From Marsupella aquatica (taxonomy: Eukaryota > Marchantiophyta): a DNA stretch of 64,000 nt. The stretch is from positions 17,856,001 through 17,920,000 of the forward strand of contig OZ316892.1 in the NCBI GenBank assembly GCA_973895155.1. Direction: 5' to 3'. Below the pieces are notes generated by a model. It saw nothing but the letters and a program-made list of their open reading frames with translations, had not been told where the DNA came from and did no database searches. This document shows, in pieces, positions 10,951-21,932 of the stretch; the first letter of the stretch is position 1; every line of letters starts with the position of its first letter. Position numbers and translations under genes: made by a program.

Positions 10951-13900
10951 TCAGATAAGCTCTTTCAAGTCGTACCCTTGAAGCTGCAATCAACAGAAAC
11001 AGGCCTTAGAACTCTTAAAACAGAACAACACAGCAGAACCCCGGAATACACCAAGCATTCGGTTGCAGACCAAACAATTTCTAGAATAAGCAGGACTGGT
11101 GTATCCTGTATCAGCCTTATCCATGTCAGGAGAGGAAAATAGTAGTTAGCAACGACAGGGAAATCTACCCACACATCCAAAAACGATGACTATGTTACTT
11201 ACCCGCAGTAATGTCAACAGGACCACCACTCCTGAATTCCAGATGGAATGAATCAACATTGGAGTGAGTAGATTCCGGGTTTGAGCGTATGAAAAGCCCA
11301 ATATAACTCCTGCAGTTTTGCCGAGAGAAATTTAGAATCCGCTCACAAACGGTATGATTGTGCAATATCTATGTACGTTCAGGAGTCCACAGTCTAATTT
11401 GTCCACTGATGTCATGACTTCCAATAATTCAAAAACTATAATTTACTGATTTATTTTCAGTAGCTATCTTATAAGAGAAAAAGTCTCACCAAGCGCTGCC
11501 AGTTGAGGGAACTCTCCCGGTGTTAAATGAGCACCAGCAAACGCAAGGGCACTGACCAAAACTGCTACTGGTGTGGGCAACCTGGAATCGCATTGCACGC
11601 ACGCAAGTCCTATATGAGTGTCAAGCTTACCGCGTGTTTGAAGATCAACTGTAAAACCTATCTTTGACCCGTGACATAAGCACTACCAGATTTACAGAAC
11701 TGATCAGACACGTTGCTAAGACTTGTGAAAATTAAGAGTAGGTATGACCACAGCTTTAGCATGAATCATAAACATGAATATAAGAATTCATTAATCCACC
11801 GACCACAGAAGAGCAGAACATCTCTTTCTGTCAACCTTGCTTGAAGGAACACATAATTACGGGGCCAAGGGAGCTTTGATTTACCACTTAGTAAGAGAAG
11901 TCATTAAGAATCCACGGAAGATAGTCTCCTCAAGAATGGGAGCGAGCACACCCGTTACACCTATTAGTGATAAAGTGCTGCCAGACAAAGGTATTATAGC
12001 TAGTAAGATAAGACTATCAACAAAACCTGGCATGTTTAATGCTTCACGTCAGAATCTTTGAATCTCTGAAGTAGATGTAGCTTTCTAGTCACACGTCTAA
12101 TCTAGTGAGATCATCAGATCGATGTTTCAAACAGTTGAGAGACTGCTGAAGGACGAGCTGGCAAGAAAAACATTACTCAACACGGACGAGGCCACAGTCA
12201 CAAAAAGAGCCTTTGAAAAAGAATCCCTACCTTAGAGGTGAGGCACCAATTATGGGCATCAGCTGGACAAGTGCATCAGTTTCCTGCAGCATGGCAAAGC
12301 ATTAGGTATACCACGACTTTCAATAAAAAATGCATGGCTTGAACATCGCATAATGTGAAATATATCCAAAGCAATGCTCGATAAACAGCACTCAAAGGAA
12401 TGATTTCTTACATCTCGTGGTGCTGGTTGACCATTTATGGAGATAGTAATGTAACTAGCTGCCACAACAGCTGCACCAGAACACAAGATTCCTATACCTC
12501 CCCAGAGAATCCACCCCCGACGAAGATCAAACGGAGACTTCCATTCTACAAACAAAAGGGATTGTTCAGGTTTGGAAGACAAGGCTCCGAAGACTGCAAA
12601 CTGCAATCAATTTTATCCCATGATCATCGTCTCCCTTCGATCAACAAGACCTTCTCTGAAAGTAAAACTTGAATCAAGATTTTGCAAAAGCACTGTGACG
12701 CCTGCTTCAGCAGTTTTCACTCAATCCCGCAGTGTTTCTGTTCAAACTTCTCAAAATTGATGCACAGCGGAATACTCACGAACAGAGAAAAGGTCTGGCG
12801 GCAACGGCTTGTATGGTGATACGGCTGTATTGACGACAGTTAATCCTGCAATTGTCTGAGCACTGCAAAGTCCCATATCGCCTCATCAGCTAGTATGCTT
12901 TAGGCAACGACCGGCCAACCTTTACTCAAGAAGAACCGTGACAGTCATACGTTTATCAAGCGGCCATGGATAGCCAGAAATACTCACAGCTGGTGGACGA
13001 AAACATATATAGCCTGATCATCCGAGGACAAAAATTGCCTCCGCCCTATTCCAACCTGGGCCGCCAGAATTGACAGCAACAACCCTGTCAGCAGGAAGCT
13101 GCCCTAGCAACCCTAACCATTACTTAATCCAAAAACACATCAAGAATGTACGTCCCTTAGAAATTATAGTAATATTAAGTAGCATAAGTTACAGAGATAT
13201 GAACGAAAGAAATTTGACTCTTATCAATAACTGTGACGTCAAATACACACTAAAATTTCAGTACATTTCATTTTGTTTACTTTTCATGCTGTAAAGTGTG
13301 TTGAGGTGTAGAGAGAGCGGTACCTGACTAACCACGCAACCATACCCAGAGATGTCACTTTGCCACCCCAGGGGATATCCCAACGTTCCAAAAGAGGCCA
13401 TGATACCTTCTGCAATTAAATCACGCTGAAATCAAGACACAAACTCGGACCGTTTCGACACACAGACTTATATACTGTATGATACTTTTTGTCCGTGTAA
13501 AAAGAAAATGTTCTAAATTGTTTCACAGAAATCTGTGTGTTTCATAATTCAGCAAGATTCAGAGGATTCAATCAAGTGAACATCAGAAGGAAGTACTTCC
13601 ACTGCGAATCAATTAATCTAACGCCGCAACAACCCCCCATATCATGAAAGCAGAGAATTGGAATGTCATTGCTCAGATTCTGCTCTACTCAAAATGAAAG
13701 AAACTGGGTCAATTTATTATACGCCTGATAGTATTCGACGAAAGCGACCAAACCACTTTGTTCGAGAATGTGATTTCCTTTCTTTTTCTGTTCTTTTCTT
13801 TTCTTTTCTTTTCATTTCATTTCATTTCTTTTCTTTTTACTTTCTCTGAGTGCCCGATTTTATCTCGCCTCACAAGAGAAGATAATTTAAGTGAATCCTT

Positions 13901-14403
13901 TAAAGAATGTACAGCGCTCGCACACAAACATGTCCTATGAATTTGTGACTAGGAAGGTTGAAATTGAGTTCTCCAGCCTCGATTAATTGGCTGCCAAACT
14001 CAATTGCTCCCTAAACCAATTTTCGCCCTCAAGCACGAAACGATAACAGACCTCCTGCGATGAGGAGCTTTCCTGCAATCCTTCTTCATCGGTCTCCTTG
14101 CTACCACCGAACCAATTATTCTTCGCATGGCAGGGATTGAATCCTCTTGCTCCACCCCGGGGATGGAGAAGGCTGTTCAGCGCAGGAGCAGGACCACCAC
14201 CGAAACGAGCATTTCGCTGAAGGCCATTCAAATCCCCAAAAGCTCTTTCTCCTCCGTCCTTCGGTTTCCAGCTCCAAAATTGATGCTGATAATGCAGACA
14301 ATGGCCATCATGTAGTCCTCCTTCTGCTGCCTTCAGAGACCAAAATTGTCGCCCGCTCATGGACTGGAATCCGAGACTATTCCTGGTAGGATACCCAAGA
14401 GAT

Positions 14404-14434
<31 letters not shown>

Positions 14435-14546
14435 AACCTGTGCTACTGAGTCGCTGAGATGATGGCGCCGGTGAGAGTTCCAGCTGAAGAGCACTCACAA
14501 AACGTGTAGAAACCTCCATGGTCACCATCCTATTCGCTAGCTGCAC
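10951..14546 (-). CDS. SCO4-like: chloroplast CPBP-family (CAAX-type) membrane protease, SCO4-like
   Basis: Multi-pass membrane protein of the CPBP/ABI family. Arabidopsis SCO4 is a chloroplast member needed for photosynthetic acclimation to high light. Exons in transcript order: 14546 or 14519 to about 14052, 13409-13324, 13098-12988, 12862-12780, 12545-12412, 12283-12231, 11977-11885, 11581-11490, 11309-11203, 10983-10951. Phases close at every junction after exon 1. Motifs: WPLLERWDIPWGGKVTSLGM, hydrophobic VAWLVSFLLTGLLLSILAA, WKSPFDLRRGWILWGGIG, then the three catalytic boxes EETIFRGF (EExxxR), AHLTPGEF (motif 2 His) and HSIWNSGVVVLL (motif 3 His), ending LQGYDLKELI. Exon 1 is a Ser-rich transit-peptide-like region with nine Ser from a CTA-type triplet repeat on the plus strand (about 14402-14432). 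About 420 residues. The start is either of three Met; MEVSTR at 14519 looks best. The exon 1 donor (GTCTGT at 14051) is weak and is the least certain junction. Confidence 0.9.
13777..13846. repeat. TTTTC/TTTCA microsatellite in intron 1 of the SCO4-like gene
   Basis: A run of TTTTC pentamers changing to TTTCA and back. It lies in the intron that follows the transit-peptide exon of the minus-strand protease gene, so the transcript carries a GA-rich tract there. Confidence 0.85.
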
Positions 14547-15729
14547 TGCTCTCCCTTGCTCTCCTCTTCTCTAATCTGTATCTCACGTCTCTCGTCTCCT
14601 CTGGTGCGTTCTTCAATTCGTTGCGTGAATGAGCAGAGCAAAAGAACGGCGATGAACTGTGATGTGGGCTTAGTTTGAATGAATGGTCATGGCAGGATGG
14701 GCAGAGCAAAAGCGATGAAGTATGATTTGGACTCTCATCAGCTGGATTATCTCATTCCCATTCGGTGGTCTCTCATTCTCGGTCTGTTTCCGCTGCCATA
14801 GAATGCATGGGATGGGCAGAAGAGGAGGGCAGAGCAAAGCCGATGGATTGAGATGCTTTCTTTCAGATAATCGGGAGCCAAGCAAGCATCGCGTTCATGG
14901 TTGCGCCTCGTGTTCTGTCTAACCCACTGTCGAGGCAGATGACACGACAGTGCATGGTTTGGTTGGATGCCACTAATTAACATTGTTTTACTTTCTTGTC
15001 CCTCGAACATACCCCACAACTAATTCAATTATCTGCCCCTAAAACTAATGTTGGATGGCTTAACCAGATTTATACTAACCCAAGATGACCTGTAAGTGGT
15101 TTGGAAATTCGGGGACACGTTGGAGGGTCAGACTCTGACCCCCCTCATACACTACAAGTGGGGGACGGTAGATAACACGAGAGAGGGAGAGGGTCATGAA
15201 TGTTACCTTCTGTCAAGCGGGACATGCTAAGAATATTTCCAATATAAACTCCTACATTTCTTTTTGACTTAGATCTCACTAAAAACTAAGTTGAATGTGG
15301 CTAACGGACCCCTTTGGTGGGAGACTGTCTAATGAGACCCATGGCAAAATTTGTGGAGAATTTAGTCAAAAGTAGAAAAGGACTCTACTGCAGGTTGAAT
15401 TTGGAATTTATCACTAAAAACAAATGCTGGTACAACCCTGAACTCTACAATTTTGTTGTTTATTTTCAAAAATATACTTGTACTATTCTGAACTTCCCTA
15501 CCTCTAATCCTACCTTGGATATAGGTTCTATTTTTTAGACTTGCCGCAACTTAATTGTCGTCCCATAAATGAGGGTTACCTAAACCCTAAGAGTTGTATT
15601 CCAGTAGCTCTCAAGGATGGCCAACCCCAATTACCCTCAAAGTTTTGCACTTCTCAGAAACAATCTCAGCCATCCGTGACTTCAAGGTGGCCCTCAATTT
15701 CAACTTTGGGGTGGAATGCTCGTCAGTCC
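14547..15729. other. upstream region of the SCO4-like gene, no other gene seen
   Basis: This holds the presumed promoter and 5' leader of the minus-strand protease gene nearest 14547. Two related GGCAGAGCAAAAG..GATGAA blocks occur near 14630-14665 and 14698-14720, with a third like them at about 14815-14845 (GGGCAGA...GGGCAGAGCAAAGCCGATG), so a short diverged repeat overlaps the promoter. I recognise no coding sequence beyond 15000. Confidence 0.4.
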
Positions 15730-17065
15730 GCTGGGGTCCTCACTTCTCTTCTTCTGACCCATCACAAAAAAATAAGTATAGGATTTTTATTGGGTTTGTG
15801 GAAAGACTTTTGAATTTTTGTGGAAGAGAATTAGGGGTATGTTAATCCACTTTTGATAATTATAAGAATCATATGTTTTTTTTAAAGAAAGGTGAAAATA
15901 TTCTAAGAAGGTTCCAAAATAATTTACTAATGTTTTAGGGTGCTTATTCCGCCAAAACTTTTCGAGTGATATGGGACCCCACCTGGAGTGAAGCTCCCGA
16001 GGTCAGGCCTTCCACTTTCACATAGACTGGTTAGTTTGGCACCTTAATGCATGTGATTTTTGACCAACAATTTTCTATTGTGCAGACAGTATCAATGACA
16101 GCCATTCCACTCCTGCATCCAACAAGTTGATGGCATAATACAACATTGCACTAGCGCCAATTATTCCTTGAGATTGATTCCTTCAAGCAATACTCTCAAT
16201 CAATCCTTCAAACCAATGGAATACCTATTTCAATTCCTGCCCATTTGTACATCATCTTTGCCTCTGTGCGCAACTTGGATGCAAAAAAGAACTTTCAGTG
16301 AGCTTCATTGTTTGTTGGTAATTTTGTGCATATATTGGCATCCCTTTCTTTTGACTGGGAAAACTTTCTTGTGTAGGCAATTTGCTTGAAATGATGAGGT
16401 TGGTCTCTCTTTTCAGGGAATTTTGTGAGAATTCTTGTGTAATGAAGCTCCTTTGTCAAGGTTCTCAATGAGTAAGTTAATCTCATCAGTTGTCAGTCAA
16501 GTCCATCAATCAATCTGATATTAGTTGCCATGTCATCTTAGAGATGTCGTGTGGAGGGGAAATGGGCAAAAAATTGATTTTTTTTAAATTGAGGAGAAAA
16601 TGTTTATCACTATGGGGTGTTCATACCGTTTGGACACCCCATCTTGGTGAGGTCAGCTGAGATGGGTTGTGTCCGTACAATACATACACAAGATTTTGCC
16701 CCCACCCCCCCCCCCCCCCAAGATTAAAATAAATAAAATAAAATAGAAATTGTTTTGTTTCAAATTTCTGGATTTTGGTTGTTGGTCCATTTAACTATCA
16801 CGATGAGGATAGCCAAGATTGAGCCAATCTCAACTACCCAAATGCGATGCAAGGAGGTGCAAAGGCCTCATCTCAACTATTTAGCTGAGATTCACAGAAT
16901 GTAAAGTAACCTTGGGGTCCTTACTTCTTTTCTTCCGGCCCATCATGCACAAATAAGTGTACCATTTTTTATTGGGTTTAGTGAAAAACATTTAAATTTT
17001 GTGGAAAAACATTAGGGGTGTTTTAATCCAAGTTTGAAAATTACAAGAATCCTATGGTTTTGTGA
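15730..17065. repeat. direct repeats of about 155 bp, 1.18 kb apart
   Basis: Copy 1 (about 15730-15890) and copy 2 (about 16912-17065) share GGGGTCCT.ACTTCT.TTCTTC, CCCATCA, AATAAGT.TA, TTTTTATTGGGTTT.GTG, TTTTGTGGAA, ATTAGGGGT and TTACAAGAATC.TATG in the same order. The intervening 1 kb holds a poly-C run near 16702 and no coding domain I recognise. The pair could be terminal repeats of a decayed element or two separate insertions. Related sequence occurs near 34.4, 34.8 and 37.8 kb. Confidence 0.65.
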
Positions 17066-17201
17066 GAACATCCTATTAATTTAGGGATTAAAAAATGAAC
17101 AAAAGCCCTGATGGACTGGTACGTTGTCCCCAGTTATCCCTATAAACTTTGACAGGGGGACAACCCATTTTACACCTAATCATGAGACAGCCCAATTGCA
17201 A

Positions 17202-17465
17202 ATGTCTTTCCTGTCAATGTTTTGCTCCTTCAAGTTTGGCATCTTCCTCTTCTTCTTGGGCTGGATTGTAGTTATGACCTTCTCTGTGATATTCTTTCTG
17301 CCCGAGACCAAGGGAATTCCCATCGAGGAAATGCAGCACCTTTGGGGATGGCATTGGTATTGGAAGAGGTACATTCCTGAGGCAGAGGTATTGGAGCAGG
17401 AAATGCAGGTTGATAATGATCTCCCCATGAGTCACATCAGCACAAATACTGGAAACCAAGTTTAG
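17202..17465 (+). pseudogene. C-terminal fragment of a sugar/H+ symporter (STP family)
   Basis: The translated piece reads SFLSMFCSFKFGIFLFFLGW, a further hydrophobic run, then FFLPETKGIPIEEM and a WYWKRY-type tail with an in-frame stop after TGNQV. This is the last transmembrane helix and cytosolic tail of plant monosaccharide transporters, where PETKG is a conserved signature of the major facilitator sugar porters. The remaining 11 helices (about 420 residues) are not visible upstream on this strand within 3 kb, and no clear 3' splice site precedes the fragment. I therefore read it as an isolated gene fragment. It lies just downstream of the second copy of the 155-bp repeat, so capture by a mobile element is possible. 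The alternative is a last exon of a gene whose earlier exons are displaced or highly diverged. Confidence 0.75.
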
Positions 17466-18104
17466 ATTGCAGAAGTGTCATGGTTGAGATTGGCCTTATA
17501 TGATTTAGCATCCACTTGATGCATATTTGCATCACGAAAGGCCATCCCAATCTAGGCCTGTACTCTCCCATACCTTGCACTCTTTGAAATCCAGTTGTTA
17601 CTCTTACCTTATGACCAACATCATCTTGGATAATATTGTGCATTCAGTTGCCACTCCTAACTTATGACATTTCTTTGTGTTGCACTCTTTGAAATTCAGT
17701 TGCCACTCCTAACTTGTGGGCAATATCATATAAACGACAATGTGCAATGGCTTGTAGAGTGTAGAGTGGAACATATTATCGTTTCTGTCAAGTATATAGT
17801 ACATAACTCACCCTCCTTTTATGATTCAAGGCTACAGGTCCCTGGAAAGTCATTATGCACTGCCCACCAACTGCTGCCCAACGTATCTGCAACAAAAAGA
17901 GCTTAAATACTGAAAGTGCTACCATAGTTCCAAACAGGCTTTGGTGTACTGGTAGGTAGGTAGGTTCAAATCTTCCTGGAAGCGCACTGCACTTTACTTA
18001 AACCCCACCCAAAAGATGTTTGTGACTTTTAACTTCACTTTACATACACCCCACCCAAAAGTGAAGTTCAGACAAGTTTGTGAATTTCAGATAATGTATA
18101 CAGT
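17466..18104. other. intergenic, short duplicated blocks
   Basis: No gene seen. The block CTTTGAAATCCAGTTG.TACTC / CTTTGAAATTCAGTTGCCACTC recurs at about 17581 and 17690, with CAGTTGCCACTCCTAACTTATGACA also at about 17645. Near 17940-17975 a GGTAGGTAGGTAGGTTCAAATC string resembles a tRNA B box, but the rest of a tRNA or SINE head is not convincing. Confidence 0.4.
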
Positions 18105-18227
18105 TAAGGTAGCCAGGTGTTTCTTTATGCAGTATTTTAGTCGACCGTATATGGTCGACCCGCGTATGCGGGGAGACCATATATGGGAGACAAAATACGT
18201 GCATAAAGAAACAAACGGGCGACCTTA
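18105..18227. repeat. palindromic fold-back element FB1
   Basis: The two halves of this 123-bp segment are reverse complements with a few mismatches. The left arm runs TAAGGT, then GTTTCTTTATGC, TATTTT, GACCGTATATGGTCGACC to an apex CCCGCGTATGCGGG, and the right arm mirrors it down to ACCTTA. The inner 40 bases (ATGCAGTATTTTAG, CGACCGTAT, ACCCGCG) are shared with a second palindrome at 25241-25358. No open frame, no transposase, and no clear target duplication is visible. Confidence 0.9.
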
Positions 18228-18369
18228 GCTTCACGTTAAGGGTGTTTGGAAGCTGTAAACACTGACCTACTAGATACGGAGTATCCAGCGTGTGTATCGT
18301 GACCATTGAAGAATGCATTGACGATCAGGATGGACTGGGAGACGTGAATGTTGCCTTATATTAGGGCAG

Positions 18370-18660
18370 ACGGGGTCCACCTAAACCTCATTTGCTGACT
18401 TCAATTGTTGCCGCTCTGTTTGCTCCTTGATCTCCCAGTGAAGCAACGATTGGTGTTGAGAGCTGCTGCTGGCGTGTGCACTGTAGACGATGCTCTGTGG
18501 TCGATGCTCTGTGGTCGATGCTCTGTGGATGATGCTCTGTGGACGATGCTCTGTGCTCTGCTGCTGGCGTGTGCACTGTTGGTGGTGCTGGCGTGTGTAG
18601 CTGCTGGCGTGTGCAGCTGTTGTCGACTACAGTAGTTGATTGTGGTGTCAGCTTTCTGTA
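18370..18660. repeat. 15-bp minisatellite and related GCTGGCGTGTG repeats
   Basis: Four to five copies of GATGCTCTGTGGTC-type 15-mers run from about 18488 to 18560. They are flanked and followed by copies of CTGCTGGCGTGTGCACTGT near 18467, 18560 and 18601. The long open frame on the opposite strand is a repeat artefact. Confidence 0.85.
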
Positions 18661-18689
18661 AGTACTCAACCTTATTGTATTATTTGTGG

Positions 18690-18945
18690 CTGTTGTCTCC
18701 ATGAAGGAATGCGACGACTGCTGTTAGTAAATTTTTTTGTCATCCTTTTTTAATTTTTGGTTGTTATCTGGACTGAAGGAATGTGACGACGACTGTCAGT
18801 TGCCATCCTTTTTTAATTTCTGATCATTTTGACACTGAAGTAATGGGACGACAATTGTAACTTGCCATCCTTGCTGTATTTATCGTCGTTGTTGTCGTTG
18901 TCTTCATTGAAGGAATGAAATAATTTCAACTCGTCATCCGGCTCG
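18690..18945. repeat. tandem repeat of about 65-70 bp, four units
   Basis: Each unit contains GAAGGAATG.GACGAC, then a TTGCCATCCTT / GTCATCC block and a TTTTTAATTT..TGTT stretch. Units begin near 18703, 18773, 18833 and 18908. The array ends about 100 bp before the recombinase reading frame, so it may be the 5' end of that element. Confidence 0.75.
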
Positions 18946-19038
18946 CTCTTAACGGAATTTCATGCTTGTTGATTGATAAGGTAGTATGATTGTTCTCAAT
19001 ATATTCACGTTGGCAATTATGGACATTCATATCAGGGA

Positions 19039-21044
19039 ATGGCCTCCCCGAGTTTCAGTATTGGCTTATCGTCCCTCACGACAGAACTTACATCTTCAAA
19101 AGGTAAGGAAGTGACGTCTGCGCCCACGTCTGCGACAACGGCAACAACACAGAACGCTGCCACAAAGTCAAACATTGATGAGCAGACAGATGCGCTCATG
19201 GAGACGCTCCACCTTGATCTTGATTCGGTTACTTTAGCTGATGTCAGTCCAAAGTCCAATCAAGTTTTTGTTAATGTGAAAGGAGGACCGTCATTTGAGT
19301 TTCTTGAGGAGGACGAGTCCTTTCAAAAAACCCTTGCCGAGGGTGGAACGAATCCTTCAGCCCCTGTCGATAAGTGGGCCAGCAATAGACTTCATAAGTT
19401 TAGGCTCTTTAAGGGAATGGAGAGGTCTGTCCCTTTTGAAGATCTATTGCCCCAAGAATGCAGCATGCTTCTTGCGAAGTTTTTTGAGCAGGTGAAGAAG
19501 AAAGATGGTCAGTTGTATCCAAGCCAGACCTTAATGGGCTTATTCAGAGCATTTCACCGTATGCTATGTCGTAAGCAAGAATCACGTGTACAACAGACAG
19601 GTATAGACGAACCAGTTTTCTCTATGCGTACAAGTCCTCTGTTTAAGCAAGTCGGAATATCATGTGTGTTGGCCATGGAGCGCTCCCGAAGGCAGGGTGC
19701 CAACCTCCCTCGAAAGAAGGCTGCTATAATAACTCTGTCAGATGAGGATACTATACTCAGTCATGCTTGTACAAGCGCCTCACATCCTAGAGGATTACAA
19801 CGTAGAGCTGTCTATTATCTTCTATGTCGGTTTGCAATTCGAGGTGGCAAGGAGCTGTACAATCTGGAGAAGCAGGAATTTGCTTTCGGAAGTGATGAAG
19901 CTCGAGAGTACGTGAGGTATGACGAGCTTCTGTCTAAAAATTATAAGGTTTCCTTGGATCGCTACCAAGATGAGCATTTCAGGCCAGCAGTTACTGAACA
20001 TGATCCAGACATGGTGAGCATTTACCAGTCTCGGGTACTTTCTTATTTTATCAATCCATTGATAATGCAAGGACGCATGCATGGTATTCAACGCTTAGTG
20101 TCTCAGCAAAACGGCTAACTGGCTGCATGAAAGAAATTCATGTGGAATGTGGCTTATTAACCAATGTTGTGTCCAATAAATCTGGCCGGACTACTTGCAT
20201 TACACGCATGGCGTCTGAGGGCGTCCCTCCAACGATTGGTATGCGCGTCACTGGCCACAAGAGTCAAGGAGCATACAACAGGTATGACAGATCACTAGAT
20301 GCACAAGTGCGAGCAGCTCAACGATGCGCTGGAGATGGGAGTGCTTACGATTCTACTGTGAGGGAGGAGACAGAGTTATTCAAGAACAAGGTTGTTGTAG
20401 GGACTAAGGACGATGATGATCTCTCGCCTTCAAAGAAGAGCAAAGGAGAACACGGTGAAAGCTTTTTCTTCCTTCAGTTGATTTGCCACTGATTTTCTGG
20501 TTTTGCAATTTATTTCTCATGAGTCTTTATATGAAGTTAATTGTGCGCTGGATTGTGAATATGTAGACTTGACTTGCAGCATGTTCTCTGATGCAGTGAA
20601 GGCGGAAGTGAAGGAAACTATAATCGATGCAAAGAGCATGTCGTCTGTTGATACAGTGATGCAGGTAGCTGAATATGAGAACGAAAATTATAAATGATAA
20701 TTGTATTACGTTTTTGTTGCTGCGTAATACTCATGACTGTGAGTTTAAAATGTAGGATGGGCCGACACACTTGAATCGGAGAGTCAGCTCCCACTTATTG
20801 ATCAGCTCCCTACTCCTGTTTGGTGTGGCAACGATACTGGAGTTGGAGTCCTACTGCCAAGCATGACTGATTTGAATGCATTGGGTGCTAGTGTGAACTG
20901 GAAGACTGGGATGACCTCACAGATTGGGATGCTCCTGGTTCGGGGCCTCAGACTGTAATCAATCCGGTCTCTGCAGTGTTGGGGCACATTGGTTCGCTCA
21001 ACAACTGCACCGTCACTATCAGCATTGGGAGGCTGACAAATTGA
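19039..21044 (+). mobile_element. Crypton-like tyrosine recombinase (DUF3504-type), frameshifted
   Basis: The first frame (19039-20118) begins MASPSFS. It has an N-terminal helical region typical of ZMYM/QRICH1/Crypton proteins (VDKWASNRLHKFRLF, LYPSQTLMGLFRAFHRML) and the first catalytic box in YYLLCRFAIRGGKELYNL, where the family has LRGG.E..NL with the catalytic Arg. The frame breaks near 20070-20085: INPLIMQGRMHG gives way, one base out, to WYSTLSVSAKRLTGCMKEI. That frame runs to VSNKSGRTTCITRM, VTGHKSQGAYNRYDRS, carrying K-x-x-R, H and the nucleophilic Tyr. A further in-phase tail (DDDDLSPSKKSK), a possible exon near 20583-20696 and a terminal GHIGSLNNCTVTI piece stopping at 21042-21044 resemble Crypton C termini. 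Catalytic residues survive in order; the first of the HxxR motif is Lys. The frameshift makes it a probable recent pseudogene, unless it is an assembly error. Confidence 0.8.
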
Positions 21045-21700
21045 GTATCTGAATGAGCAACGCAGGCCTAATCAACGATATACAATTGCAGCTTAATAGT
21101 AAGATTTTCATAGAGTAGTTATCAGTAGTTAGCAAGCTTTAGATAGTGTAGTTGGATGCTACTGAGTCATTAGTCATCTATCGGCATGTAGTTAATTTGT
21201 GACAGTTTTGCATTCTAGAGTAGAATTTTGGATGAGTATTCAATCATTGTGAGGTTCGATAGAACTCACTTGCTCGTGACCAGCTTCCAAACATGTTTTG
21301 ACTCAATTACTTGAATAAAGTTTGGTCCCTGCCGTCGGACTTTCTCCTATTCAATTGTTTGAATGTGGGCGTGAATGGGCATCTGGGTGGCCGTCTGGGC
21401 GCCACTTTCTGGATGTCTGAGCTGGAAAGCTCCCCGCGGATGAGCTGGAGGATGCTGCCGCGGGTCTGCATACGTAGACCGTATGAAAATACGGTATAAT
21501 TTAATGGTAAATAATCAAGCCTAAAAATGCTGTCGTGGCAGCAGCCTAAAGCCTCAAAAACCAAAAAGTCACCCAAACTACCTTAACATGTTGATTTTGG
21601 ATGTTGATTTTTGGATGCAGGGTACTCCACCTTAGTTAATGGCTTTTCAGGGACTACGGTAGTCTTTCTAAGTCTCTTGTGTGGAGGTTACTAACGTTTC
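21045..21700. other. 3' flank of the recombinase element, GC-rich hairpin region
   Basis: No gene seen. Two CCGCGG hexamers (about 21437 and 21458) enclose GATGAGCTGGAGGATGCTG. They are followed by GTCTGCATACGTAGAC and CGTATGAAAATACG, two short palindromes in a row. On the minus strand the string GTATGCAGACCCGCGG resembles the apex of the fold-backs at 18.1 and 25.3 kb, but there is no full-length inverted arm here. Confidence 0.45.
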
Positions 21701-21763
21701 TCGTCCTACAAGGTGCTAAAGGAAGTTTTTCAAGTAAGACTACTTCAGCGAACGGTGGACAGT

Positions 21764-21932
21764 CGTTACGTATAGGGTAATGCAGGTCTGGGCACAGGGT
21801 TACTAGGCTATAACCCTGCGTCCGGAATATGAAAAGAAACTGACCGGCTGCAGCTGGGAAGCTTCTTTGAATATTCTGGGAGCAGGTTACAGCCTATAAC
21901 CCCAGCCCTGCCCTGCATTAGCGTACGTAACT
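21764..21932. repeat. imperfect inverted repeat, arms of about 50 bp
   Basis: The left arm GTTACGTATAGGGTAATGCAGG...GGGTTACTAGGCTATAACC pairs with a right arm whose complement reads GTTACGTACGCTAATGCAGG...GGGGTTATAGGCTGTAACC. The arms enclose about 65 bp. It looks like a small fold-back or MITE-type element inserted in the diverged-repeat block. Confidence 0.75.

Noticed and set aside
17940-17975. tRNA or SINE B box (GGTTCAAATC) with TGGTGTACTGG upstream
   Set aside because: The A-box to B-box spacing of about 20 bp is too short and no cloverleaf forms.
18388-18702. 104-codon minus-strand frame rich in HRAS/TEHR repeats
   Set aside because: It is the translation of the 15-bp minisatellite.
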